A stretch of 9,340 bases of DNA from SZUA-430 sp046153995 (lineage in GTDB: Bacteria > Pseudomonadota > Alphaproteobacteria > Micropepsales > Micropepsaceae): contig JBJXEH010000224.1 in assembly GCA_046153995.1 (NCBI GenBank), positions 1-9,340 of the forward strand. The letters run 5' to 3'. The translations under genes and the position numbers were made by a program. Shown here one piece after another: positions 1-5,433 of this stretch. Every line of letters begins with the position of its first letter. The stretch's first letter is position 1. The notes beneath the pieces were generated by a model. That model ran no database searches. It saw nothing but the letters and a program-made list of their open reading frames with translations, and was not told the origin of the DNA.

Positions 1-422
1 TCCAACACCTGCAGCGGCCACTCCATCGCCTCACGTGACTCTCGCGCGAGCTTCACGTCCTGCGCTTCCGGCGGCAACAGCATGCTATGCGTGATCCAGC
101 GCACGATCGGCTGGTCGAGCTCCGCCATCGCCCAAAAGCTCCACTGCCACGCCTTCGCCTCGCCGTGCGCGTCCGCCGGATAGAGCTTGCCCGCTTTCTT
201 CGCGAGATAGAGGTTGATCGCCATCGACTCCGAAAGCGCAAACCCATCGTCGTCGATCGCCGGGATATGCCCCGCCGGGTTGAGCTTGAGATACGCAGGC
301 GTGCGCGTGCCACCGTCGGCGGTCGTCGTCTTAACGTGCTCGTAAGTGAGCCCAAGCTCCTCACAAAGCCAAAGCGTTCGAATAGCCCGCGAAGCGGCAT
401 AGCCATAGATCTTCAGTGTCAC
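1..422 (-). CDS. Glutathione S-transferase, 3' part outside window
   Basis: A cytosolic glutathione S-transferase, expected to conjugate glutathione to electrophiles or act in peroxide and thiol detoxification. About 140 N-terminal residues are visible of a family that usually has 200-230. The thioredoxin-like half is clear: a beta strand LKIYGYAAS at residues 3-11, the helix RTLWLCEELGL (15-25), the NPAGHIPAI segment with the cis-proline at P54, and the E65-S66 pair that normally holds the glutathione gamma-glutamyl group. The helical C-terminal domain begins near residue 87 (HGEAKAWQWSFWAMAELD). I chose the GTG at 422-420 because no in-frame ATG exists before residue 67, because it overlaps the stop of the upstream superoxide dismutase gene as GTGA, and because GAGGAA lies 5 bases upstream. 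The overlap suggests translational coupling and a shared oxidative-stress role. Substrate cannot be read from the sequence. Confidence 0.88.
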   Translation of the reverse strand, partial: MTLKIYGYAASRAIRTLWLCEELGLTYEHVKTTTADGGTRTPAYLKLNPAGHIPAIDDDGFALSESMAINLYLAKKAGKLYPADAHGEAKAWQWSFWAMAELDQPIVRWITHSMLLPPEAQDVKLARESREAMEWPLQVL

Positions 423-1072
423 TTCGGTTCCTCGCGAACAGGTAGCTCGTCCCAATCCACGCTAACGGCTCCACACGCGATCCGCCCGCCGCCGCCGCCC
501 AACGGCGTCGGCTGGTCCGAAAAATTGTCGCCGCCTTCATGGATGACAAACGACCGGCCTCGCACGTCGTTCACCGACAACCGCAAAGCATTGACGGCGT
601 CTGTCGCGGTCCCGTCCGCGGCCACGTTGAGCGCCGGCAAATCACCGCGATGACCGCCGCCGCCCATCGGCCCAACATGCTTGCCCGTCGCATTCGGATC
701 GTAGTGACCGCCAGCGGCAAGCCCGGCTTGCATCTTTCCATCCTTCATCGCGGGACCGCAGTTCGGGTTCTCATGCACATGAAACCCATGCGGCCCAGGC
801 GGCAAACCCTTCAGCCTCGGCACGACACGCAAGCCGCCGCGCGAGTCCGAAAGCGTCAACGTGCCGATCTCCGGCCCAACGCCGTTAGCATTGATCTTGA
901 ACATCGAAACAGTGACTTGCCGCAGCTGGGCCGGGGGCCCACCCACATCGACCGAAGTCGACACACCACCGCCGACACTGCCCGATGTCCCCCCAACACC
1001 GACGCCGACAGACATGCCTTGGCATCCAGTGAGCACGACGGCAGCGCACGTGATCAGCAAGCTTCTGCGCAT
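419..1072 (-). CDS. sodC: Cu/Zn superoxide dismutase, lipoprotein
   Basis: Periplasmic Cu/Zn superoxide dismutase, converting superoxide to oxygen and hydrogen peroxide; 217 residues. The N-terminus (MRRSLLITCAAVVLTGC) is a lipoprotein signal with lipobox LTGC and lipidated C17, so the enzyme is probably membrane-anchored. Residues 19-45 form a Gly/Ser/Val-rich linker. All metal ligands can be placed: Cu by H98 and H100 (FHVHE), H123 and H178 (VIHE); Zn by bridging H123, H132, H141 and D144. C105 (ENPNC) and C200 (RIACG) form the conserved disulfide. An ATG nine codons upstream (1099) is open, but 1072 is preferred: it gives a clean signal peptide and has GGGAG 6 bases upstream. The gene overlaps the downstream GST start by 4 bases. 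The lipoprotein form is known in other bacteria; the long glycine-rich spacer is somewhat longer than catalytic-core-only SodC needs. Confidence 0.95.
   Translation of the reverse strand: MRRSLLITCAAVVLTGCQGMSVGVGVGGTSGSVGGGVSTSVDVGGPPAQLRQVTVSMFKINANGVGPEIGTLTLSDSRGGLRVVPRLKGLPPGPHGFHVHENPNCGPAMKDGKMQAGLAAGGHYDPNATGKHVGPMGGGGHRGDLPALNVAADGTATDAVNALRLSVNDVRGRSFVIHEGGDNFSDQPTPLGGGGGRIACGAVSVDWDELPVREEPK
428..433 (-). promoter_or_regulatory. Ribosome binding site for the GST gene
   Basis: On the minus strand GAGGAA stands 5 bases before the GTG at 422, inside the last codons of the superoxide dismutase gene. It decides the unusual GTG start and supports translational coupling of the two genes. 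Confidence 0.65.
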
Positions 1073-1336
1073 TGGACACTCCCGACATGGTTGATGCACC
1101 GAAGGTGCCGGAACGAACGATTCGGAGCAATGCCTACACGCGAGACGTTCACGAACGGCACCCGCGCACGTGGTTGGGGCACACTGTAACGACCATCACG
1201 CACGCGGCTCGAACGAAGTACCCCCTTTGCCAGCCGCACTAGATGAACCCCCGCTTGAGCGCGCGAGGCACGTTGGCGATGATTCAAACCGACACCCACG
1301 CGATGGGCGGCGGGTTTGCACCTCCACGGATAAAAC
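1073..1336. other. Divergent intergenic region between sodC and the TPR genes
   Basis: These 264 bases must hold promoters for both the minus-strand sodC-GST unit and the plus-strand TPR pair. I see no convincing -35/-10 pair. Two small symmetric elements are visible: CGTTC-AC-GAACG at 1146-1157, and a short hairpin GCACC/GGTGC with a 3-base loop at 1096-1108, which would fall in the sodC leader. Neither matches an operator I can name. The alphaproteobacterial LexA pattern GTTC-N7-GTTC was looked for and not found. Confidence 0.5.
1079..1083 (-). promoter_or_regulatory. Ribosome binding site for sodC
   Basis: GGGAG on the minus strand, 6 bases before the ATG at 1072. It favours this start over the in-frame ATG at 1099. 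Confidence 0.6.
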
Positions 1337-2098
1337 ATGAGCACGACAGCAAAAATCGGCGCAGCCGCCATTTCGCTTACCGCAACCCTTGCACCCGCTG
1401 AAGCCGCTGGCCCCAAAGCGTCACCGCAGCTGATGCAAGCAGCAAGCATATGCTTCGGCAAGACCCCGGCCGGTTGGCAACAACTGGTGGCCGCTTGTAC
1501 GACAGTTGTGAAAGAACCCAAGGTCAGCCCGCAGGACAAGGCAGGCGCTTTTTACAACCGCGGCTCCGCTTACATCCGCCTTGGCGATGGTCCCAAGGCT
1601 CTCGTAGACATGAATGATGCCTTGCGGCTCAAGCCGGATTTCAGCCGGGCGCTCCAGACACGCGCCGGGATACTAATTGCCCAGCAGAAATTCGATGCTG
1701 CGATCAAGGACTTGGATAAAGCAATTTTGATCGATCCCAAATCCTCGTCGGCGTTCAACAACCGCGGCATGGCTTACATGGGAAAAAAGAACCCCGCCAA
1801 AGCGATCGCCGACCTAACCAAAGCAATCGAGCTGGATCCGAAAGATCCAGCCTCCTTCACAACACGTGGCAGCGCCTACATGATCACGGGCGACAAGCCA
1901 AAAGCGATGGACGATCTATCGAAAGCCATCTCGATGGACGCCAAACAAACCGTCGCCTTGTACAACCGTGGCGCTTTGTACGCCGGCGGCGGCGACAAGG
2001 TGAAGGCAAAGGCCGACTTTGAAGCTGTCCTGGCGATAACGCCCGGCCACAAAGACGCGAAAGCCCAACTCGCCGCACTTACAAAGACAGGAGGCTAG
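1337..2098 (+). CDS. Exported TPR-repeat protein, first of a tandem pair
   Basis: A 253-residue periplasmic protein built almost wholly of tetratricopeptide repeats, expected to be a protein-protein interaction scaffold; its partner is unknown. Residues 1-23 are a plausible signal peptide (hydrophobic stretch ending APAEA). A cap with two cysteines, C39 and C54, precedes five back-to-back 34-residue TPRs at about 68-101, 102-135, 136-169, 170-203 and 204-237, with the usual NRGxAY, A-x-x-D-L-x-K-A-I and L-x-P signatures. The ATG is the first start after an in-frame TAA two codons upstream; the Shine-Dalgarno is weak (GGA 6 bases before the start). The next gene starts 3 bases after the stop and is a shorter paralogue with the same cysteine cap, so the two form an operon. 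The cap resembles that of many uncharacterised alphaproteobacterial TPR proteins, where a C-T pair precedes the first repeat. Function not assignable. Confidence 0.9.
   Translation: MSTTAKIGAAAISLTATLAPAEAAGPKASPQLMQAASICFGKTPAGWQQLVAACTTVVKEPKVSPQDKAGAFYNRGSAYIRLGDGPKALVDMNDALRLKPDFSRALQTRAGILIAQQKFDAAIKDLDKAILIDPKSSSAFNNRGMAYMGKKNPAKAIADLTKAIELDPKDPASFTTRGSAYMITGDKPKAMDDLSKAISMDAKQTVALYNRGALYAGGGDKVKAKADFEAVLAITPGHKDAKAQLAALTKTGG
2090..2094 (+). promoter_or_regulatory. Ribosome binding site for second TPR gene
   Basis: A perfect GGAGG sits in the last two sense codons of the first TPR gene, 7 bases before the ATG at 2102. It implies that both proteins are made from one transcript, the second probably at the higher rate given the weak site of the first. 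Confidence 0.7.
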
Positions 2099-2101
2099 AG
2101 C

Positions 2102-2752
2102 ATGTCTCGCATCCTCGTTGGGACGGCTACGGCCGTCGCTCTTACATTTCTGTCAATGCCGGCGGCGGCTGCGCCGAAGGCAAAGGCCGGAGCAAAGTTG
2201 ACGCAAAACGACCTGCGCGTATGCATGGGGGTCGATGGGTCGAAGCCCGAAGATCAAATTCCCGTTTGCACGAAAATCATAAACTCCGGCCTCGTCAAAC
2301 ATCCCCATACGGGAGACTACTACGCGACTCGTGGCGCAGCCTACTTCGCGGTAGGTCAGCTCGATAACGCCATCGCGGACTTAAACAAGGCGATCGGCAT
2401 CCGCCCGGCGCCGGAGTTCTATTTCCAGCGTGGGATGGTGTTCATGTCGCTGTCGGACCTTTCCGGCGCCAAGACCGACTTCGATCAGGTCATCAAGCTC
2501 AAGCCGGCATTTGCACCGCCTTATTTCATGCGTGGCTTGGTTGCTTACAGCTCGGCCGATTTCGCCGAGGCGCAGTCGTTCTTCGATGCAGCCGTAAAGC
2601 GCGTGCCGACGCACTACAAGGCGCTCTACGGCCGCGGCGTCATAAAGAAAAAATTGGGTGACGAAAGCGGTGGTAAGAAAGACATGTCCGACGCGCGCGG
2701 AATGAGCGACAGCGTCGAGAAGGAAATGGCACAACTCGGCATCAAACCCTAG
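2102..2752 (+). CDS. Exported TPR-repeat protein, second of a tandem pair
   Basis: A 216-residue exported TPR protein, paralogous to the gene before it. The signal peptide covers about residues 1-24 (hydrophobic stretch ending MPAAAA, then PKAKAGAK). The two-cysteine cap is again present (C41 and C56, the latter followed by T as in the paralogue), followed by about four TPRs at 70-103, 104-137, 138-171 and a degenerate one from 172. The last 30 residues are charged and Lys/Asp/Ser-rich (KKKLGDESGGKKDMSDARG). It starts 3 bases after the upstream stop with a perfect GGAGG site. A strong terminator follows 20 bases after the stop. Export and the paired cysteines point to a periplasmic role, with C41-C56 possibly a disulfide (inference). 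Specific function unknown. Confidence 0.9.
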   Translation: MSRILVGTATAVALTFLSMPAAAAPKAKAGAKLTQNDLRVCMGVDGSKPEDQIPVCTKIINSGLVKHPHTGDYYATRGAAYFAVGQLDNAIADLNKAIGIRPAPEFYFQRGMVFMSLSDLSGAKTDFDQVIKLKPAFAPPYFMRGLVAYSSADFAEAQSFFDAAVKRVPTHYKALYGRGVIKKKLGDESGGKKDMSDARGMSDSVEKEMAQLGIKP

Positions 2753-2772
2753 GGCGCTGCACTCTTCTAACG

Positions 2773-2800
2773 AAAAAGGCCGCCTCACCGGCGGCCTTTT
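2773..2800. terminator. Bidirectional intrinsic terminator
   Basis: A perfect 7-bp G/C stem GGCCGCC/GGCGGCC with a 5-base loop (TCACC) is flanked by AAAAA on the left and TTTT on the right, so it has a stem followed by a U-run on both strands. It lies 20 bases after the stop of the plus-strand TPR pair and 26 bases after the stop of the minus-strand 157-residue gene, and should end both convergent transcripts. Confidence 0.88.
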
Positions 2801-2826
2801 CACTATCCCCTACCTACAAATTTTCC

Positions 2827-3300
2827 CTATTGGCGGCGCGTATTCAAGATAGCGGACACTTCATCGATGTTACCGGTCGGGCCGTTATGCGTGCTCGCAC
2901 CATTGTTCGTAGTCGTCGCCGAACTCGACTGCGAGTTGGCATTGGAGCTCGCAGACTGATTGCCGTCGGAGTCCTGATCCACATCGACGATCGCGCCGCT
3001 TGAGTTATTGACGATAATGCAAGAGTTGTTCGCCGTGGCAGACGACGCAGCACCGTTGGCGTGATCGCCCGAACCGCCGCTCGTGCCGCCGCACACGACG
3101 GTTGTTCCGCCCCCTCCCGACCCGGCGCCGCCAGTGCCGTTGCCATCCTCGATATTCTTGATGACAACCGCCGCACTCAAACGGTTGGTCGGCGTGAAGT
3201 TCCAAGGGTCCTTCCCGCCTAACGGATCGGCATTCGAGACTGGGACGCACAGAAGCGAAAAGCCCGCGGCGCCAGCCAAAGCCAAATGAAACTTCGTCAT
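2827..3300 (-). CDS. Exported Gly/Ser/Asn-rich protein, candidate secreted fibre subunit
   Basis: A 157-residue exported protein that I do not recognise as a named family. The signal peptide is clear (MTKFHLALAG, hydrophobic core, probable cut after A24 in VSNA-DP). A short less-biased segment (31-50, ending RLSAAVVIKNI) is followed by a Gly/Ser/Thr/Asn-rich remainder with cysteines C70 and C94. At 109-120 the spacing Q-x-S-x-x-N-x-S-x-x-x-N is a degenerate form of the curlin half-repeat (Q-x-G-x-x-N-x-A-x-x-x-Q), seen once only. It is third in line after a CsgG/HfaB-type pore and a repeat protein on the same strand, so I infer a secreted substrate or fibre component. An ATG four codons upstream (3312, with AAAGAAAGA before it) is possible, but would add MGDD to the signal peptide; 3300 has GGGTGA 4 bases upstream. 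The coding assignment is good; the fibre role is inference. Confidence 0.75.
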   Translation of the reverse strand: MTKFHLALAGAAGFSLLCVPVSNADPLGGKDPWNFTPTNRLSAAVVIKNIEDGNGTGGAGSGGGGTTVVCGGTSGGSGDHANGAASSATANNSCIIVNNSSGAIVDVDQDSDGNQSASSNANSQSSSATTTNNGASTHNGPTGNIDEVSAILNTRRQ

Positions 3301-3332
3301 GTCGTCACCCATTCTTTCTTTTTACGTTGAAT

Positions 3333-3360
3333 GGCGGCGGGGTGACTCCGCCCCGCCGCC
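3333..3360 (-). other. GC-rich stem-loop between the last two genes of the pore operon
   Basis: A perfect 10-bp stem GGCGGCGGGG/CCCCGCCGCC with an 8-base loop occupies most of the 81 bases between the 322-residue and 157-residue genes. No T-run follows on the minus strand (the next bases read ATTCAACG), so it is not a standard intrinsic terminator. It could act as a 3' stabiliser for the upstream message, a processing site or a partial attenuator that sets different levels of the two proteins. Which of these applies cannot be told from sequence. Confidence 0.6.
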
Positions 3361-3381
3361 CTTGCCTCATTTCGAGCCGAC

Positions 3382-4350
3382 TTAGTCCGTCGGATCGACC
3401 CGGCCGACCGAAATCGACACGTTGTTGCCAACCGCTGTCGCGATCGAGCTAACCAGCGGGACCACCGGATCCGGCGTCGCCGCGACGCCGTCTGGCGACG
3501 TGATCGTACGCAGGCCCGTGTAGTTGTCCGCGACTACCCAGCTCACGTTCGACACCGCGCTCACGTTGGCATACGCAAATTGCGTAATGTCAGCGATAAC
3601 GATGTGGTTCGATTTGCCGTAGCAACCAGACGTACACGATCCGTCGACATCCGATTCGAGATCGACCGAGAGGTTGTTGGCGACGGCCGTAGCCGAGCTT
3701 TCAACGCTCGCGTTCAAGATGTCGGTCACGTTCGAATACGCGTGGATATCGGCTGCTTGCAGCACACCGAACGCGGCGCCCAACGTGAAGTACACCGCGA
3801 GATCGGTATGGAAGTTGCCGTTCTCGTGTTGCGGACCGCCGTAGCCGCCGCCGCCCATACGCGAATCGACTGCCGTCCGCAGCGCATCGTAGTCATAGTT
3901 GAACCACGTGTTGGCTACGAACTGACCGTCGTGCAGATAGACGGGGACGTCCGATGTGATCGACTGGTTGTTACCAACCGCCGTCGCGATGCTACGCACG
4001 ATCGGGAGCTCAGTCGGAGCGTACTCCGAAGGATCGACCCAAACCGGGATGTAGCAATAGCAGTACCGGATGTACTCGTAGTGTCCGTCTTGGTCCTGAA
4101 GGTTGTAGATGCCGCTGACCGTCGATTGGGCATTCACATTCCCAAGGAAGATCTGCAACTTCTCAACTTCGACCAACCCGGTCGTATCAACGTTCAAGTC
4201 GATGTAAACGTTGATGTACTCGTTCTGGGTAATCTTCTTATTCCAAGTCCAGTCCACATTGTCGAACGCCATGGCTGGAGTAGCCATTGCGCCGACTGCG
4301 AGAACACCCAAGCTTGCCGCAAGGATCCTCGCACTCTTTAGGGTCTTCAT
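3382..4350 (-). CDS. Exported repeat protein, candidate substrate of the CsgG/HfaB-type pore
   Basis: A 322-residue exported protein of unknown function. Signal peptide: MKTLKSARIL, hydrophobic core, probable cut after A28 (PAMA-FD). Mature residues 29-80 form a distinct N-terminal segment with alternating polar and aliphatic residues (YINVYIDLNVDTTGLVEVEK) that suggests beta strands. Three copies of V-x-S-x-A-T-A-V-[GA]-N-N-x-S-[IV] follow at 118-131, 216-229 and 300-313, each ending in a short alternating strand; two are preceded by an A-D-I...AY-x-NV...N-x-S element (200-215, 252-270). Four cysteines occur in pairs, C97/C99 and C239/C243. A Gly-rich turn (GGGGYGG) lies at 166-172. Its ATG overlaps the pore gene's TGA as ATGA, with GGGGAG 8 bases upstream, so the two are translationally coupled. 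By position it could correspond to the HfaD anchor protein, but I cannot confirm homology. A beta-solenoid or amyloid-like surface protein is the best guess. Confidence 0.85.
   Translation of the reverse strand: MKTLKSARILAASLGVLAVGAMATPAMAFDNVDWTWNKKITQNEYINVYIDLNVDTTGLVEVEKLQIFLGNVNAQSTVSGIYNLQDQDGHYEYIRYCYCYIPVWVDPSEYAPTELPIVRSIATAVGNNQSITSDVPVYLHDGQFVANTWFNYDYDALRTAVDSRMGGGGYGGPQHENGNFHTDLAVYFTLGAAFGVLQAADIHAYSNVTDILNASVESSATAVANNLSVDLESDVDGSCTSGCYGKSNHIVIADITQFAYANVSAVSNVSWVVADNYTGLRTITSPDGVAATPDPVVPLVSSIATAVGNNVSISVGRVDPTD
3397..3453 (-). repeat. Protein repeat copy 3 in the 322-residue exported protein
   Basis: Encodes VSSIATAVGNNVSISVGRV (residues 300-318), the C-terminal copy, only four residues from the end of the protein. 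Here the S-D-V tail of copies 1 and 2 is replaced by G-R-V. Confidence 0.75.
3646..3705 (-). repeat. Protein repeat copy 2 in the 322-residue exported protein
   Basis: Encodes VESSATAVANNLSVDLESDV (residues 216-235). Same unit, with Gly replaced by Ala before the Asn pair; like copy 1 it ends in S-D-V. Confidence 0.75.
3946..3999 (-). repeat. Protein repeat copy 1 in the 322-residue exported protein
   Basis: Encodes VRSIATAVGNNQSITSDV (residues 118-135), the first copy of the S-x-A-T-A-V-x-N-N-x-S unit. The core of copies 1 and 3 is nearly identical at protein level but differs at several third codon positions. Confidence 0.75.
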
Positions 4351-5198
4351 TTAGTGGTCTCCCCATTAGGTTTTAGCTGCTCTAGATAGGACGACACGTG
4401 GTCGTTCTCTACGAGGGCGCAGCTGGGATCCCTCGGTAGCCGGAGGAATTCGGTCATAATCTGATAGGTGGCCATCTCGGCGACGGTGCGCACACCGAGT
4501 TGCAGCGGCTCGTTTCGCGTATGGCCTGCCTCAAGTTCGACGAGCGTCGAGTCCCAGAAGCGGAACACGTCGGCCTCAACCTCGTAGCCGTAGATCTGCT
4601 TCTGCAGCGACGACACGTACGACACTGCGAAGTTCTTCGAATTGATGACCCGCAGGTCGAGCGCCACATTCACCACCGCCATACGAACGCCGCCGCCCAC
4701 GCCCGCGACCCGCAAGCCGAGGCCGCCCGTCACGATGTTGTAGTTCAGCTCGGTCAAGGCACCGACGATGATGAAATCGGTCGCCGGCAGCTTGCCGAAC
4801 GCATCGACAGGGCGGTTGAGACGGTTTTGCTCGGCCAGCTTCACTTCAGCCAGCGGAATACGAAGGTCATAACGTTCGACGAGATGCGCCTTGCCCGTCT
4901 TGTAGATGGCGCTCATCACCATCTCGGCGGCGCCTTGCGTCAGGTTGTTACCCGACTTGTCGTAATACGAGACCTGTCCGGTCTTGTCGGCGATCTCTCC
5001 GACCGCAAAGACCGGCAGATTGCTGGCCGCCACACCCTTCAGCTTCCGCAGACACTGACTGTACGGCGTGTCGTTGCTGGTCACCGGGTAGACGATCAGC
5101 GGCTTTACGCCGCTCGCGTCCCCGGGTGCCAAGCCCGCACAAGATGTCAGTGCTGTCGTGAAGAGAAGCCCAAATCCTAGTGCCGTAAGGCGCTTCAT
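4347..5198 (-). CDS. hfaB: CsgG/HfaB-family outer-membrane secretion lipoprotein
   Basis: Outer-membrane lipoprotein expected to form a CsgG-type oligomeric channel that exports unfolded fibre or anchor subunits; 283 residues, close to E. coli CsgG (277). Signal peptide MKRLTALGFGLLFTTALTSC with lipobox LTSC and lipidated C20. Family landmarks from recalled CsgG: GEIADKTGQ (67-75), the segment Y78-Y79 to N84-N85 where CsgG has its Tyr/Asn constriction loop, LVERYD (106-111), V-N-V-A-L-D-L-R-V-I (176-185), YEVEADVFRF (205-214) and the G-x-T-x-NEP motif (225-231). The TPYSQCL segment (44-50) and GALTELNYNI (146-155) resemble HfaB of Caulobacter as I remember it, hence the symbol, which is less certain than the family. 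The start at 5198 is chosen over an upstream ATG at 5342 because it gives the lipoprotein signal and has GGGGTGGA just upstream. The stop overlaps the next start (ATGA). No csgE or csgF is nearby. Confidence 0.88.
   Translation of the reverse strand: MKRLTALGFGLLFTTALTSCAGLAPGDASGVKPLIVYPVTSNDTPYSQCLRKLKGVAASNLPVFAVGEIADKTGQVSYYDKSGNNLTQGAAEMVMSAIYKTGKAHLVERYDLRIPLAEVKLAEQNRLNRPVDAFGKLPATDFIIVGALTELNYNIVTGGLGLRVAGVGGGVRMAVVNVALDLRVINSKNFAVSYVSSLQKQIYGYEVEADVFRFWDSTLVELEAGHTRNEPLQLGVRTVAEMATYQIMTEFLRLPRDPSCALVENDHVSSYLEQLKPNGETTK
4359..4364 (-). promoter_or_regulatory. Ribosome binding site for the 322-residue repeat protein
   Basis: GGGGAG on the minus strand within the last codons of the pore gene, 8 bases before the ATG at 4350. 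Together with the ATGA overlap it supports coupled translation of pore and putative substrate. Confidence 0.6.
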
Positions 5199-5341
5199 CG
5201 GTTTCCACCCCAGTTCGCGTGACGGAGGAATCCATCGCCTCGTCGCGCTGTTCGGGGGGGAAATTACTTGGAGTTCATCAGCGACTGCACTGGAGACAAA
5301 GGCTGATACTTCCGAGCCTTCCGAATTACCCCGCCAGCGCA

Positions 5342-5370
5342 CTAGCCTGTCGAAACCCGCAGCACGTCAA
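5342..5370 (-). promoter_or_regulatory. Possible promoter for the hfaB-like operon
   Basis: On the minus strand TTGACG (5370-5365) matches the alphaproteobacterial -35 consensus well, while GGCTAG 17 bases downstream is a poor -10. It is placed correctly for the operon starting at 5198 but would leave a long leader. Offered only as a candidate. Confidence 0.2.
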
Positions 5371-5423
5371 AAAATTCGCCGTTGGGCGTACTCCAATAGC
5401 GTCACGGCTGTGGCCGAGTACCG

Positions 5424-5433
5424 ATCACGTGAT
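5424..5433. promoter_or_regulatory. Palindrome, possible operator
   Basis: ATCACGTGAT is a perfect 10-base palindrome centred on CACGTG, in the divergent intergenic region between the pore operon and the 189-residue gene. It could bind a dimeric regulator, but one copy of a 10-mer palindrome is weak evidence and no known regulator is implied. Confidence 0.2.

Noticed and set aside
87..1189. Long plus-strand open frames opposite the GST and sodC genes
   Set aside because: They are antisense to two genes with complete family motifs, are Arg/Pro/His-rich as is usual for GC-rich antisense frames, and have no domain or convincing start.
1054..1539. Minus-strand open frame across the sodC upstream region and the start of the first TPR gene
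   Set aside because: No recognisable domain, and it overlaps the 5' end of a clear TPR gene and the sodC promoter region; a chance frame.
3397..3999. The repeated DNA encoding ATAVxNN considered as a CRISPR-like or insertion-derived repeat
   Set aside because: The copies are in frame, differ mostly at third codon positions and are unevenly spaced by coding sequence, which fits selection on protein and not a DNA-level array.
3580..4341. 253-codon plus-strand frame opposite the 322-residue exported protein
   Set aside because: Composition is Val/Arg/Asp-rich with no signal or motif, while the minus-strand frame has a signal peptide, a Shine-Dalgarno site, protein-level repeats and a coupled start.
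4500..5180. 226-codon plus-strand frame opposite the CsgG/HfaB-type gene
   Set aside because: Antisense to a gene with strong family motifs; His/Arg/Asp-rich and without a domain.
5199..5342. N-terminal extension of the pore gene to an ATG at 5342
   Set aside because: It would place the lipobox signal peptide at residue 49 and has no membrane-targeting character; the internal ATG at 5198 gives a proper lipoprotein start.
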